From the NCBI GenBank assembly GCA_049423145.1, contig JBMSQF010000089.1:1-6354 (forward strand): DNA of 6,354 nucleotides, read 5' to 3'. Of this stretch, positions 1 through 6,093 are shown in pieces (within the stretch, counting starts at the first letter, position 1; every line of letters begins with the position of its first letter). The position numbers were made by a program, and so were the translations under genes. Under the pieces are notes generated by a model. It was given only the letters and a program-made list of their open reading frames with translations. It did not search any database and was not told where the DNA came from. This DNA comes from RFTU01 sp049423145. Its GTDB lineage: Bacteria; Pseudomonadota; Gammaproteobacteria; Burkholderiales; Burkholderiaceae_C.

Positions 1-75
1 TGGCGCCCCCAGCAGGAATCGAACCTGCATCTAGCGCTTAGGAGGCGCTCGTTCTATCCATTGAACTATGGCGGC
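1..75 (-). tRNA. tRNA-Arg (anticodon CCU)
   Basis: Read on the minus strand from 75 to 1, this folds into a complete 75-nt cloverleaf. It has a 7-bp acceptor stem (GCCGCCA / TGGGGGC), a D stem GTTC/GAAC, an anticodon stem AGCGC/GCGCT closing the loop CTCCTAA (anticodon CCT, reading AGG), a 4-nt variable region, a T stem GCAGG/CCTGC with loop TTCGATT, discriminator G73, and a genomically encoded CCA at 3-1. It would decode the rare arginine codon AGG. One oddity is that acceptor position 4 is G opposite G69, a single mismatch inside an otherwise perfect stem. The gene is divergent from phoD, with 39 bp between its 5' end and the phoD start codon. The 3' end lies exactly at the window edge, so any downstream attachment site or second tRNA cannot be seen. 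Confidence 0.95.
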
Positions 76-89
76 AACTGGTCTATTGT
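61..89 (+). promoter_or_regulatory. Putative phoD promoter inside the tRNA gene
   Basis: TTGAAC (61-66) resembles the -35 consensus TTGACA. It is followed after exactly 17 bp by TATTGT (84-89), a four-of-six match to TATAAT. Transcription would start near 95-97 and give a leader of about 20 nt before the ATG at 115. The -35 element lies in the D-arm region of the divergent tRNA gene, and the -10 overlaps the tRNA promoter's -10 on the opposite strand. No pair of Pho-box-like direct repeats (CTGTCAT type) is visible, although only 114 bp upstream can be inspected. A more distant promoter to the left of the window is possible. Confidence 0.35.
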
Positions 90-113
90 AGGTTGGCGCA
101 TGGGGGGAATGGA
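85..113 (-). promoter_or_regulatory. Putative promoter of tRNA-Arg
   Basis: On the minus strand the hexamer TACAAT (90-85) matches the sigma-70 -10 consensus TATAAT at five of six positions. It lies 9 nt before the mature 5' end of the tRNA. A start 6-7 nt downstream (A79 or G78) would leave a precursor leader of only 3-4 nt. The hexamer 17 nt upstream (TCCATT, 113-108) is a poor -35, so the call rests on the -10 box and its position. This promoter would lie over the ribosome-binding site of phoD on the other strand. Inferred from sequence only. Confidence 0.4.
102..108 (+). promoter_or_regulatory. phoD ribosome binding site
   Basis: GGGGGGA ends 6 nt before the ATG at 115 and can pair with the 16S rRNA anti-Shine-Dalgarno sequence with one G-U wobble. 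This spacing favours 115 as the start over the in-frame ATGs at 100 (too far upstream) and 109 (directly abutting the motif). Confidence 0.55.
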
Positions 114-114
114 C

Positions 115-1689
115 ATGGAACGACGCGAGCTTCTGAGGCTGATGGGTACGGCAGCTGCAGCTGCAGCGGGCACTGCGCCCGGTGTCTTTGCTGCACCGTC
201 ATTCAAGAGCGATCCGTTCGGTCTGGGTGTGGCCAGTGGGAGTCCCGATCACCGTTCCGTGGTGCTGTGGACCCGGTTGCATGATCAAGGGCTCTGGGGA
301 TCCCACTTGCCGGATGCACCGATCCCGGTGAAGTGGGAGGTGGCCCTGGACGAGCGATTTGGGCGCGTACTGGCCGCTGGTGAAGCGATGGCCCTGCCCG
401 AACTCGCCCACTCGGTTCATGTCGAGGCGGGACCGCTGCCCGCCAACACCGTCATGTACTACCGGTTCATGGCTGGCGGTGCGGTCAGCCCCGTGGGCCG
501 CACGCGGTCCTTGCCCGCGCCGGGGGATTCAGTGGCGCGATGGCGTGTTGCGTTGGCGTCCTGTCAGCACTATGAACGGGGCTATTTCGGTGCCTACGCC
601 CACCTCGTCAATGATGCGCCCGACCTGGTGATTTTTCTGGGCGACTACATCTACGAGTACCCGCCAGCGCGCGCCTCGATCCGATCGGTCGAAGGCAGCT
701 GGTGCCTGACGCTTGCCGACTATCGGGCCCGCTATGCCACTTACCGGAAGGATCCGCACCTGCAAGCGGCCCACCGGGCCGCTGCATGGTGCCTGACCTG
801 GGACGATCATGAGGTGCAGAACGACTATGCCGGTACCCAGGCCGGGAATCGGGGACCGGTGGTTGCGGATTTCATCGCTCGTCGGTCTGCGGCTTATCAA
901 GCCTATTACGAGCACATGCCCTTGCGCCCCTCCGTGCTGGTTCAGGGGCTGCAGCGTCTTCAGCAGGGTGGTGAACTTCGCCTGTACGCCCATCACCGCA
1001 TCGGTCGATTGGTGAACCTGTCCCTGCTCGACAACCGCCAGTACCGTCATCCTCAGGTGTGCACTGCCAACGGGGAGCTGGGTTCGTCCGGTGTGGACAG
1101 GGCTGCCTGTGCAGCACTTCGCGACCCGGCCCGCAGCCTCTTGGGCGCCACCCAGGAGCAGTGGCTGCTGCGCCAACACCCAGCCGGTGATGCGCGCTGG
1201 AATCTTCTGGCCAATGCCACCTTGTTCGGCCAGCGTGTCTATGGCTCGGCGACCCGCCAACGGGTGTCTAACGATGGCTGGGACGGCTACCCCCTTGCCC
1301 GTCAGCGCATCATTGATCACTTTGCAGCCATGAGGGAGAACAATCTGCTGGTGATCGGCGGCGACATTCATGAAAATTGGATCGGTCATGTCTTGCAGGA
1401 TTACGACCAGCCCCGTTCAGAATCGGTCGGAGCGGAGTTCTGCGTCGGTGCCGTGGCCAGTTACCGCAGCAATGCCAGTGTGTTGGAGACGCGCCGGCGC
1501 TTGAATCCGCACTTCGTCTACGGCGACTCCGGCGTGGAGGGCTATGGTCTGTTGGATCTCATGCCGGACTCGGTTGAGATGCGGGTGCGTGCGGTAGACG
1601 ACAGCCGGAACAAGGATCCCGGGATCCGCACCGCTGCAGCCTTCCGTATTCAGCAGGGCCAGGCGCGCCTGGAGTCCTTGGCAGGCTGA
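115..1689 (+). CDS. phoD: Alkaline phosphatase D family protein (PhoD), Tat-exported
   Basis: Predicted periplasmic metallophosphatase of 524 residues, the usual length for PhoD. The family hydrolyses phosphomonoesters and phosphodiesters to release phosphate, using an iron/calcium centre in the best-studied member. The N-terminus (MERRELLRLMG, then six alanines and VFA-A) is a twin-arginine signal with R3-R4 and likely cleavage after A26 or A27. A beta-sandwich PhoD_N region (about 35-135, GVASGSPDHRSVVLWTRL) precedes the catalytic domain (about 140-500). Diagnostic motifs are ASCQ with C150, LGDYIYEY with D177, WDDHEVQNDYAG (229-239), LLDNRQYR, LGATQEQWL, and GGDIHENW with D417 and H419. 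C150, D177, D417 and H419 are the expected metal ligands by family analogy. The start at 115 is chosen from the ribosome-binding site and the Tat motif; extension to TTG 61 would run into the tRNA gene. The gene stands alone, between a divergent tRNA and convergent queD. Third codon positions look somewhat less GC-rich than in the operon opposite. The exact substrate is unknown. Confidence 0.92.
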   Translation: MERRELLRLMGTAAAAAAGTAPGVFAAPSFKSDPFGLGVASGSPDHRSVVLWTRLHDQGLWGSHLPDAPIPVKWEVALDERFGRVLAAGEAMALPELAHSVHVEAGPLPANTVMYYRFMAGGAVSPVGRTRSLPAPGDSVARWRVALASCQHYERGYFGAYAHLVNDAPDLVIFLGDYIYEYPPARASIRSVEGSWCLTLADYRARYATYRKDPHLQAAHRAAAWCLTWDDHEVQNDYAGTQAGNRGPVVADFIARRSAAYQAYYEHMPLRPSVLVQGLQRLQQGGELRLYAHHRIGRLVNLSLLDNRQYRHPQVCTANGELGSSGVDRAACAALRDPARSLLGATQEQWLLRQHPAGDARWNLLANATLFGQRVYGSATRQRVSNDGWDGYPLARQRIIDHFAAMRENNLLVIGGDIHENWIGHVLQDYDQPRSESVGAEFCVGAVASYRSNASVLETRRRLNPHFVYGDSGVEGYGLLDLMPDSVEMRVRAVDDSRNKDPGIRTAAAFRIQQGQARLESLAG

Positions 1690-1696
1690 TGCCGCC

Positions 1697-2080
1697 TCAG
1701 TTGCGCCACTGCATCACGCAGCGGTCTCCGCTGGATTCCCGCCACACGGCAACCTCGCAAAGTCCGGGCAACTTCGGCTGCAGCGCAAGCGCGATGAAGC
1801 GGCAGAGGTTTTCAAGGGTCGCAGGCCCGAGACCGGCGATTTCGTCGAGGAAGCGGTGGTCCAGACGGTCGCGAAGCACGGCGATTTCCGCGCGGACCAG
1901 GCCCAGGTCCATCACCATCCCGCGCTCATCGGGTTCGCCGCGGAGCGTGATCTCCGCGCAGTAGGTGTGGCCGTGGATGCGGCGGCTGCTCTCGACCTCG
2001 CCCGTGGCTTCGGCGCGGCGCAGCGTGTGGGCGGCTTCGAAATAGAAGCGCTGGGAGAGTTCAAAGGCGGGCGCATTCAC
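1697..2080 (-). CDS. queD: 6-carboxy-5,6,7,8-tetrahydropterin synthase (QueD)
   Basis: Queuosine-pathway enzyme converting 7,8-dihydroneopterin triphosphate to 6-carboxytetrahydropterin, the substrate of QueE. The protein is 127 residues, close to the roughly 120 typical of QueD. Zinc ligands H18 (FEAAH), H36 and H38 (IHGHTY) are visible, as are the catalytic D74-H75 pair (LDHRFLDE), the substrate-binding TLEN (88-91) and E115 (VWRES). The catalytic cysteine four residues before the HGH motif is replaced by serine (S32, SSRRIHGH). The start is taken as GTG at 2080 (MNAPAFELSQRF) because homology begins just after it. No ATG lies between it and the queE stop, and reading further upstream would give a low-complexity extension overlapping queE. 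The ribosome-binding site is weak. It is the last gene of the minus-strand string, 50 bp after queE and 7 bp from the converging phoD stop. Function is firm at family level; the start is less certain. Confidence 0.9.
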   Translation of the reverse strand: MNAPAFELSQRFYFEAAHTLRRAEATGEVESSRRIHGHTYCAEITLRGEPDERGMVMDLGLVRAEIAVLRDRLDHRFLDEIAGLGPATLENLCRFIALALQPKLPGLCEVAVWRESSGDRCVMQWRN

Positions 2081-2130
2081 AGGGCGAGATTGTGCCTTGC
2101 CGTGGGCTGGCCCGACCCTGGGGCAGGCCT

Positions 2131-2820
2131 CTAACGGATCTGCAGCACCTTGTGGGTTTGCACGCTCAGGCGCCAACGCGGATGGGCCTGACACCAAGCG
2201 ATGGCCTGTTTCGTATGCTGGGCCTGCAAGGGACTGTCCATGGGCTGCAGCAACCAATGGTCGAATTCAACCGGCTCATGGCCCGCAACACCAGCGGCAT
2301 CGGCCGCACGAACCGAGGCCGGCATCAGTGCGGGCTGGGGATAGACCAACTTCAGCTCATGGCCACGGCGTTGCACCCAGGGTGCGCCCGCCTTGGGGCT
2401 GACGCACACCCAGTCGATCCCGTGTTCGCCCATGGGAACCGGCAGGGTCCCGTTGGTTTCGATGGCAATCTCAAATCCCTCGGCATGCAGCGCGTCGATC
2501 AGGGCTTGATCCACCTGCAGCATCGGCTCGCCGCCGGTGAGCACCACATACGGCACCGCGCCCGGTTGGCGACCTTCGGGGCCCGATGGCCATTGCGCGG
2601 CAATCTGCGCAGCCAAGGTCACGGCCTCGTACTTGCCTCCGAGCGTGCCATCGGTTCCAACAAAGTCGGTGTCGCAGAAGCGGCATTGAGCCTCGGCGCG
2701 GTCCTCTTCCCGGCCGCTCCACAGATTGCACCCGGCGAAGCGGCAGAACACGGCGGGCCGACCGGCGCGCAGGCCCTCGCCTTGTAGGGTGTAGAAGATT
2801 TCCTTGACGCTGTAGGTCAT
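2131..2820 (-). CDS. queE: 7-carboxy-7-deazaguanine synthase (QueE)
   Basis: Radical SAM enzyme of 229 residues that rearranges 6-carboxytetrahydropterin, the product of QueD, to 7-carboxy-7-deazaguanine on the way to preQ0 and queuosine. The N-terminus MTYSVKEIFYTLQGEG is the typical QueE opening. The [4Fe-4S] cysteines are C31, C46 and C49, in the expanded CX14CX2C spacing described for the Burkholderia enzyme rather than the standard CX3CX2C. They are followed by CDTDFVGTDG. GGEP (96-99) binds the S-adenosylmethionine amino group. ETNGT (121-125), SPK (141-143), LQP (191-193) and the C-terminal QTHK (221-224) are further family motifs. The ATG at 2820 lies 12 bp after the VWA gene's stop, so translation is probably coupled. 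Only a weak Shine-Dalgarno sequence is visible. No truncation or missing key residue is seen. Confidence 0.95.
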   Translation of the reverse strand: MTYSVKEIFYTLQGEGLRAGRPAVFCRFAGCNLWSGREEDRAEAQCRFCDTDFVGTDGTLGGKYEAVTLAAQIAAQWPSGPEGRQPGAVPYVVLTGGEPMLQVDQALIDALHAEGFEIAIETNGTLPVPMGEHGIDWVCVSPKAGAPWVQRRGHELKLVYPQPALMPASVRAADAAGVAGHEPVEFDHWLLQPMDSPLQAQHTKQAIAWCQAHPRWRLSVQTHKVLQIR

Positions 2821-2832
2821 CTCGTGGGCGTG

Positions 2833-4002
2833 CTACTTGCTCAGCAGCCGCATCGCGCCTTCCAGGCCTTGCAGCGTCAGCGGAAACATCCGCTGGTTCA
2901 TGATCTGCTGGATGATGGCGATGCTTTGGCGGTACTGCCATACCCCGGCCGGCTCGGGGTTGACCCAGGCGTATTTGGGGAAGGCGTGCGTGAGGCGCTG
3001 TAGCCATTCGGCGCCGGCTTCCTCGTTGTTGTATTCCACGCTGCCGCCGGGCTGAAGGATCTCGTAAGGGCTCATCGTCGCGTCGCCCACGAAGAGGAGC
3101 TTGTAGTCCTTGTTGTACTTTCGGATGATGTCCCAGGTGGGGAACTTCTCGGCGTAGCGGCGGCGGTTGTTCTTCCACACGAAGTCGTAGACGCAGTTGT
3201 GGAAGTAGTAGAACTCCAGGTGCTTGAACTCGGCCTTGGCGGCGCTGAAGAGTTCCTCCACGCGGTGGATGTGTTCATCCATGGTGCCGCCCACATCCAT
3301 CAGCAGCAGCACTTTCACCTTGTTGTGCCGCTCGGGAATCATCTTGATGTCGAGCAGGCCTGCGTTGGCCGCAGTGCCCTGGATGGTACCGTCCAGGTCG
3401 AGTTCAGTCTCGGCGCCTTCGCGCGCGAAGCGGCGCAGGCGGCGCAGAGCCACCTTGATGTTGCGGGTACCGAGCTCCAGCGAATCGTCGTAGTCGGCAT
3501 AGGCGCGTTGATCCCAGACCTTCACCGCGCTCTTGTTGCCGCCCTTGCCGCCGATGCGCACGCCCTGCGGGTTATAGCCTCCGTGGCCGAAGGGGCTGGT
3601 GCCGCCGGTGCCGATCCACTTGTTGCCGCCCTCGTGCCGGCCCTTCTGTTCTTCAAGCCGTTTCTTGAGCGTCTCCATCAGCTCGTCCCAGCCCATCTTC
3701 TCGATGGCCGCCTTCTGCTCGGGCGTGAGTTCCCTCTCGAGTGTCTTCTTCAGCCACTCCAGCGGGATGTCCTTGCTGAAGTCGGTGACGAGCTCCACGC
3801 CCTTGAAGTAGGCCCCGAAGGCGCGGTCGAACTTGTCGAACTGCGTTTCGTCCTTGACCAGGGCGGTGCGGGAGAGGAAGTAGAACTCGTCCACGCTGGG
3901 ACCGATGACCCCGGCCTTGAGCGCCTCGATGAGGGTGAGGTACTCGCGGATGCTCACCGGCAGCTTGGCGGCACGCAGGGTGTAGAAGAAATTGATGAGC
4001 AT
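2833..4002 (-). CDS. CoxE-like VWA domain protein, partner of a MoxR AAA ATPase
   Basis: Cytoplasmic protein of 389 residues with no signal peptide or membrane segment. It resembles the conserved CoxE-like von Willebrand factor A proteins that pair with MoxR AAA ATPases; such pairs act as chaperones that insert metals into or remodel target complexes. The client here is unknown. Residues 1-120 form a charged, mostly helical region (MLINFFYTLRAAKLPVSIRE, then DELMETLKKRLEEQK). Residues 123-157 are a glycine-rich linker. The VWA domain occupies about 228-389, with the metal-site motif D236-V-G-G-T240 (LLLMDVGGTMDEH) and a later VGDATMSPYE (305-313). The canonical metal site is DxSxS, so the first serine is glycine here. 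It lies 12 bp after the S9 peptidase stop and 12 bp before queE, within one operon, and no good ribosome-binding site precedes the ATG. Assignment to the VWA/CoxE family is confident; the biological role is not. Confidence 0.85.
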   Translation of the reverse strand: MLINFFYTLRAAKLPVSIREYLTLIEALKAGVIGPSVDEFYFLSRTALVKDETQFDKFDRAFGAYFKGVELVTDFSKDIPLEWLKKTLERELTPEQKAAIEKMGWDELMETLKKRLEEQKGRHEGGNKWIGTGGTSPFGHGGYNPQGVRIGGKGGNKSAVKVWDQRAYADYDDSLELGTRNIKVALRRLRRFAREGAETELDLDGTIQGTAANAGLLDIKMIPERHNKVKVLLLMDVGGTMDEHIHRVEELFSAAKAEFKHLEFYYFHNCVYDFVWKNNRRRYAEKFPTWDIIRKYNKDYKLLFVGDATMSPYEILQPGGSVEYNNEEAGAEWLQRLTHAFPKYAWVNPEPAGVWQYRQSIAIIQQIMNQRMFPLTLQGLEGAMRLLSK

Positions 4003-4014
4003 CGCTTGATGAAA

Positions 4015-6075
4015 TCAGCGCTTGGGCGTGGCCTTGCCCTCTTTGATGGCACCCACATCATGTCGTTGGAGCCACGCGAAGAATTCACCGTACCAGAGCT
4101 TTGAATTGCGTGGCTTGAGGATCCAGTGGTTCTCATCCGGGAACCACACCAGTCGCGCGTCCACGCCGCGAGCCTTGAGGGTGTTGTAGTAGGCCAGGCC
4201 CTGCGCATCGGGAACGCGGTAGTCCATCTGCCCGTGAATCACCAGGGTCGGCGTCACCATGTTATGCGCAAAGGCATGGGGGCTTTGCGAATGGACCTTG
4301 GCCATGTCGTCCCAGTACCAGGCACCCAGCTCCTTGGCGTGCCAGGTGTAGGCGTCGTCGGCAAACATGGCCGTCCAGTCGTAGCAGCCGGCGTGGCAGA
4401 TATACGCCGCATAGCGCCCGGGCTTCACATGCCCGTTCATCCACGCCACCATGTAGCCGCCGTAGCTGCCGCCGGTGGCGAACACGCGCTTCTTGTCCGC
4501 CCAGGGCTTTTTCAGCAGCGCGTCCGTGGTGGCCTCCACATCCTGCAGTTCCAGTTCGCCCCAGCGGCCGCTGATGCTGTCCTTGAAGGCGTAACCGAAG
4601 CTGCTGGAGCCGTGGTAGTTCACCGCGGCCACCACATAGCCCTGCGCGGCGAAGGTCTGCACATTCCAGCGGTAATGGAAGGCGTCGCCAAAAGCGGTGT
4701 GCGGCCCACCGTGGATGACTTGCAGCAGCGGGTACTTCTTCTTGGGGTTGAAGCCCGGTGGATAGGTGAGCCACACCTGGATGCGGTCACCCAGCGCACC
4801 GGTGATCCACAGTTCCTCGGTCTCGCCCATGGTGATGGGCTTGAGGATGTCGTCGTTGAAGGAATCGATGCGGCGCGGCGCCTGTGCACCCACACACGCG
4901 TGGACCCGCGCGGGGTGGTCCACACCATCGGCCACGGTCACCAGCACGTCACCACAGGCATCAAAGCCCTGGACCCAGCCACCATCCGTGACCACCTGGG
5001 CCGACGCGCCGTCCAGGCTCCAGCGCCACAGGTGCTGGCGGCCTTTCTCTTCGGCGGTGAACAGCAGGCTGTGCCCATCATCGGCCCAATGCAGGGGCGC
5101 ATTCAACTCGTGGTCCCAGTCGCTGCTTTGGACGCGCCATTTGCCGCCAGGCCGCTCCCAAACCGCCAACTGAGTGGGCATGGTGTGCTTGCGGCCCTGG
5201 TGGCTGGCCAGAAAGGCCACGCGCTGGCCATCGGGGCTGTAGCGCGGCGCGCTGAAATCCCAGCCCTTGTCCTGTGCGATGACGGTCACGCGGCGCGTCT
5301 TCAGGTCCATCTCGGCCAGCGCATAGCGGCCATCCATGCGCTTCTGTGGCGCCGGATCGAAGGCGAAGACGATCCGCTTGCCGTCGGGGGAGATGTCGAA
5401 AGTGTTGGCGTCGGGGTCGGCGCGGGTGAGTTCATAGGGTGTGCCTTCGAAGAGATCCACCACTTTCGCGCTGCTTTCGCTGTCACCCAGCGTCAGCAGG
5501 TGCAGATGGGCCACACGATCTTGTGGAATGTGGTGATCCCAGTAGCGGTACTGCGCCTCTTCCGTCACATAGGCCGTTTCCTTCCGATCCCTCCAGTCCT
5601 TCAGGCGAGCGGCCTGGCCCTTGAGCCCCTTCACATCGGGCCACACCCAAGAGATGAAGGCCAAGTGCCCGCCCTCGGGGAACCATTTGAAGGCCTCGAC
5701 GCCCATGGGAATATCGGCCGCGCGGCGCGCTTCGCCGCCATCGGCACTGATCACATAGAGCTGCCCGGATTCATCCTTTCGCCCGTCCTGATCACGCCGT
5801 CCGATGAACGCGATCAACTGGCTGCGTTCACCGTCTCCCGCCCTCGCGGGGCTCCAGCGGGGCTGGCCATCCTTGTCACCGCATCGGGTGAGCGCACGCG
5901 GTTCACCGCCCAGGGTGGACAAGAGCCACAATTGACTCGTGGCCTTGTTGTCCTTCATCGAGTAGCGTGTGGCGCTGACCACCGCTTGTGCGCCGTCGGG
6001 GCTCAGACTGGGCACACCCAAGCGCTGCAGCTGCCACAGGGTGTCGACGTCCAGGGTCTTGATCGATGGCGGCAT
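4015..6075 (-). CDS. S9 family serine peptidase (prolyl oligopeptidase / DPP5-like)
   Basis: Serine peptidase of 686 residues from clan SC, most like the S9C acylaminoacyl-peptidase/dipeptidyl-peptidase 5 group. Such enzymes cleave short peptides from the N-terminus; the specificity is not readable here. The N-terminal half (about 20-400) is a beta-propeller with PD40-type blades, for example PSLSPDGAQAVV, FDISPDGKRIVFAFD and PRYSPDGQRVAFLA. The C-terminal alpha/beta-hydrolase domain (about 425-675) carries the oxyanion-side HGGPH (455-459), nucleophile S537 in GGSYGGY, D618 in GQMDYRVP and H650 in DENHWILKP, so the catalytic triad is complete. No export signal is seen at the N-terminus (MPPSIKTLDVDTLWQLQRLG), which points to a cytoplasmic enzyme, unlike secreted relatives. 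The ATG at 6075 lies 18 bp after the AAA ATPase stop, with AGGA 12 nt upstream as a distant ribosome-binding site. It lies between the ATPase and VWA genes, which are normally direct neighbours. Confidence in family and triad is high. Confidence 0.92.
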   Translation of the reverse strand: MPPSIKTLDVDTLWQLQRLGVPSLSPDGAQAVVSATRYSMKDNKATSQLWLLSTLGGEPRALTRCGDKDGQPRWSPARAGDGERSQLIAFIGRRDQDGRKDESGQLYVISADGGEARRAADIPMGVEAFKWFPEGGHLAFISWVWPDVKGLKGQAARLKDWRDRKETAYVTEEAQYRYWDHHIPQDRVAHLHLLTLGDSESSAKVVDLFEGTPYELTRADPDANTFDISPDGKRIVFAFDPAPQKRMDGRYALAEMDLKTRRVTVIAQDKGWDFSAPRYSPDGQRVAFLASHQGRKHTMPTQLAVWERPGGKWRVQSSDWDHELNAPLHWADDGHSLLFTAEEKGRQHLWRWSLDGASAQVVTDGGWVQGFDACGDVLVTVADGVDHPARVHACVGAQAPRRIDSFNDDILKPITMGETEELWITGALGDRIQVWLTYPPGFNPKKKYPLLQVIHGGPHTAFGDAFHYRWNVQTFAAQGYVVAAVNYHGSSSFGYAFKDSISGRWGELELQDVEATTDALLKKPWADKKRVFATGGSYGGYMVAWMNGHVKPGRYAAYICHAGCYDWTAMFADDAYTWHAKELGAWYWDDMAKVHSQSPHAFAHNMVTPTLVIHGQMDYRVPDAQGLAYYNTLKARGVDARLVWFPDENHWILKPRNSKLWYGEFFAWLQRHDVGAIKEGKATPKR

Positions 6076-6093
6076 GGTGTGAAGGCGTCCTGG

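Noticed and set aside
61..114. Extending PhoD upstream to TTG 61 or ATG 100
   Set aside because: TTG 61 lies inside the tRNA gene, and ATG 100 lacks a ribosome-binding site. The Shine-Dalgarno sequence and Tat signal fit a start at 115.
151..167. Repetitive GCAGCTGCAGCTGCAGC tract
   Set aside because: It encodes the alanine-rich hydrophobic core of the PhoD Tat signal peptide. It is too short and imperfect to call a contingency microsatellite.
529..1389. A 286-codon minus-strand open frame opposite phoD
   Set aside because: It has no family signature, and the plus strand carries all PhoD motifs across the same stretch.
1614..1627. Perfect 14-bp palindrome GGATCCCGGGATCC about 70 bp past the queD stop, considered as an operator or a minus-strand terminator
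   Set aside because: It lies in the phoD coding region, can form only a 5-bp stem with a 4-nt loop, and is followed on the minus strand by a weak TTGTT rather than a T-run.
2081..2257. N-terminal extension of QueD to an ATG at 2257
   Set aside because: It would overlap the end of queE by more than 120 bp and add 59 residues with no QueD homology. GTG 2080 gives the normal family length.
1..2820. Functional link between the tRNA-Arg gene and the queuosine genes
   Set aside because: Queuosine modifies tRNAs with GUN anticodons (Asn, Asp, His, Tyr). tRNA-Arg(CCU) is not a substrate, and phoD separates the two loci.
3199..4104. A 301-codon plus-strand open frame opposite the VWA gene
   Set aside because: It is low-complexity (Leu, Val, Ala, Glu) with no motifs, and is explained as a shadow of the strongly GC-biased VWA coding sequence.
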